From the IMG/VR virus record IMGVR_UViG_3300046171_000178, positions 1 to 33,014 of that record: a DNA stretch of 33,014 bases; one strand, written 5' to 3'. The position numbers and the translations under genes are program-made. Each line of letters opens with the position of its first letter. Position 1 is the first letter of the stretch. Shown in pieces: positions 31,889-33,014 of this stretch. The stretch is from a virus. The notes beneath the pieces were generated by a model. The model was given only the letters and a program-made list of their open reading frames with translations. It did not search any database and was not told the DNA's origin.

Positions 31889-32585
31889 CAGATATCGTAG
31901 AATGCTTGACATTGCAAGTGTTGGTGCAAATCCTCATGGATCATCTATAAGACTCTTAACTAGTCCTGATGATACAAATCCAGCCGGTAACTGTAGAAAG
32001 AGTCAGAATTGATCATAATGGTCGAGTTGGCATTAACAAAAGTCAACCAGCGACAATGCTATCAATTAAAGCAGAGAGGTCTGCGGTTCCAAGATTTGGG
32101 TATTGATGGACATTATTCTGATTCATCTTATACACAATCTACTTGGGATGATTCTAATGGATTATATACAATTCTAGGTGTTAATCATAAATTTGATGCA
32201 AATGGTAACGATGCAACTCCTATATCATCACTTCATAGTTCTTCAATAATGTTAGATGGAAGATCTGGTTAATACAAGATTTTATGTGAAACCTAACTCA
32301 GGAACTTCATTTACTGAGGCGATGAGAATCGAGGATAGTGGTGATATACGTATTGGTAATTATGGAACTTTATTTGGTAATTCAGGTGCAACAATCTATG
32401 GTTCATCTTTAAGTGGAGGTCCACAAGTTATAGTTTCAAGAATTAGTGGTAATCCAATCCTACTCAACAGAAATGGTACTGATGGAGATATAGTTGAATT
32501 TAGAAAAGGTTGGGGGGTGCTGGTGGAACCATTGATATTGCAACTAACAGTGTTACTTATAACACATCATCTGACTATAGATTAA
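31860..32585 (+). pseudogene. Long tail fibre, pieces in shifting frames
   Basis: The sense continues through at least four frame changes: YTARTTAGGDRYRRMLDIAS to about 31990; VERVRIDHNGRVGINKSQPA then SAVPRF to about 32095; GIDGHYSDSSYTQSTWDDSN and NHKFDANGNDATP to about 32268; then NTRFYVKPNSGTSFTEAMRI and GDIRIGNYGTLFGNSG to about 32510. Each break can be removed by one base (an extra C near 31990, an extra T near 32100 and 32271, a run of six Gs at 32512-32517). Protein sense is intact between breaks, so this is one damaged reading frame and not several genes. Confidence 0.7.
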
Positions 32586-32887
32586 AAGAAAATATAGTAC
32601 CAATATCTGATGGTATTGCAAGATTAAAAACTTTAAAACCTTCAAGATTTAATTGGATAGGAGATATAAGTAGCACTCGTGATGGATTTATAGCACATGA
32701 AGTAACAGCAGTACCAGAAGCAATTACAGGAACAAAAGATGAAGTATATTCAGAAGATGAACCTAATAAGAACATCAAATCTGGCGATCCAAAATATCAA
32801 GGAATAGATCAAAGTAGACTTGTACCTTTACTTGTCGCAGCTTTACAAGAGGCAGTTACAAGAATAGAAGCTCTAGAAGGTTCATAA
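32510..32887 (+). CDS. Fibre C-terminal intramolecular chaperone domain (peptidase S74), end of a broken gene
   Basis: The apparent TTG start is artificial; this is the end of the 29543 gene. After GGTIDIATNSVTYNTS comes SDYRLKENIVPISDGI, the start of an endosialidase-type intramolecular chaperone. In the studied family a Ser-Lys dyad cuts the chaperone off after the fibre trimerises; here Ser (codon 32570-32572) precedes Asp and Lys follows five residues later (S-D-Y-R-L-K), the expected spacing. RFNWIGDISSTRDGFIAHEV, then IDQSRLVPLLVAALQEAVTR and IEALEGS follow, giving the conserved body and the terminal coiled-coil helix. The domain is full length. The mature fibre should lose it on assembly. 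Confidence 0.87.
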   Translation: MGGAGGTIDIATNSVTYNTSSDYRLKENIVPISDGIARLKTLKPSRFNWIGDISSTRDGFIAHEVTAVPEAITGTKDEVYSEDEPNKNIKSGDPKYQGIDQSRLVPLLVAALQEAVTRIEALEGS

Positions 32888-32904
32888 CTAAAAAATTAAT
32901 AGTG

Positions 32905-32913
32905 TGATATAAT
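32905..32913 (+). promoter_or_regulatory. Extended -10 promoter before glutaredoxin gene
   Basis: TGATATAAT combines a TATAAT -10 box (32908-32913) with an upstream TG at the extended -10 position. No good -35 box lies 17 nt upstream, as is usual for extended -10 promoters. A near-late box (TATAAATC, 32930-32937) lies between it and the ATG at 32955, so the gene may be read both early and late. Confidence 0.55.
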
Positions 32914-32954
32914 AAGAAAACATTAAATTTATAAATCATTATTTAACAAGACAT

Positions 32955-33014
32955 ATGAACTTCGCAGTTTATTCAAAAGAGAGTTGCCCATATTGTGAAA
33001 AGATAAAACAAGTC
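32955..33014 (+). CDS. Glutaredoxin, 3' end outside window
   Basis: The first 20 codons of a gene that runs off the right edge: MNFAVYSKESCPYCEKIKQV. The pattern of a short beta-strand, then S-x-x-CPYC-x-x-x-K is the glutaredoxin active site (CPYC dithiol). The expected role is glutathione-dependent disulfide reduction, supplying electrons for example to a phage ribonucleotide reductase; glutaredoxins of this kind are common in T4-like marine phages. It is separated from the fibre cluster by 67 nt with promoter-like sequence, so it probably begins a different transcription unit. Only the N-terminus can be judged here. Confidence 0.85.
   Translation, partial: MNFAVYSKESCPYCEKIKQV

Overview
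The window is a dense, single-strand (+) late-gene region of a tailed dsDNA phage. It looks like part of the tail-fibre and adhesin arsenal of a T4-like marine myovirus, most probably a cyanophage. Reasons: AT-rich DNA with abutting or overlapping genes; repeated T4-type late-promoter boxes (ATAAATA, sometimes the full TATAAATA) just upstream of start codons; and fibre proteins built from beta-repeat units of the kind carried in many copies by marine T4-like phages (TYEDVTNIDSVGIITA, DLDVDGHTNLDNVSIAGV, GSNIKLGNAGVITATSF, GSGANLT). The exact host cannot be read from this DNA.

Layout. 1-1.2 kb: the 3' part of a subtilisin-like (S8) protease. 1.2-5.7 kb: a fibre with a cupredoxin-like domain, two small structural proteins and a 798-residue fibre. 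5.7-7.3 kb: three non-fibre genes, an unknown protein, a possible beta-barrel protein and a 2-oxoglutarate/Fe(II) oxygenase. 7.4-20.4 kb: fibre genes in cassettes, most headed by a late promoter and several followed directly by a small tail-fibre assembly chaperone; their C-terminal tips differ (carbohydrate-binding-like, cupredoxin-like, LamG-like, jelly-roll-like). 20.4-24.6 kb: a run of compact fibre or tip proteins. 24.65 kb: a perfect sigma70-type promoter before a 70-residue coiled-coil protein. 24.9-32.9 kb: a beta-helix fibre ending in a glycine-rich adhesin, its chaperone, and a last long fibre ending in an endosialidase-type intramolecular chaperone (peptidase S74). The window ends inside a glutaredoxin gene.

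How the genes work together. Conserved N-terminal peptides probably dock each fibre to the virion, the repeats form trimeric shafts, and the variable C-terminal tips are candidate receptor binders. The adjacent chaperones and the S74 domain help the fibres fold. The protease and the oxygenase could process virion proteins, but this is inference.

Caveat. Several fibre genes (9.9-11.7, 12.2-12.6, 25.4-29.2 and 29.5-32.9 kb) are broken by single-base insertions or deletions, often in homopolymers, and 30.7-31.26 kb is scrambled. Sequence resumes in another frame with family motifs intact, so sequencing or assembly error is the likeliest cause; recent gene decay is the alternative.
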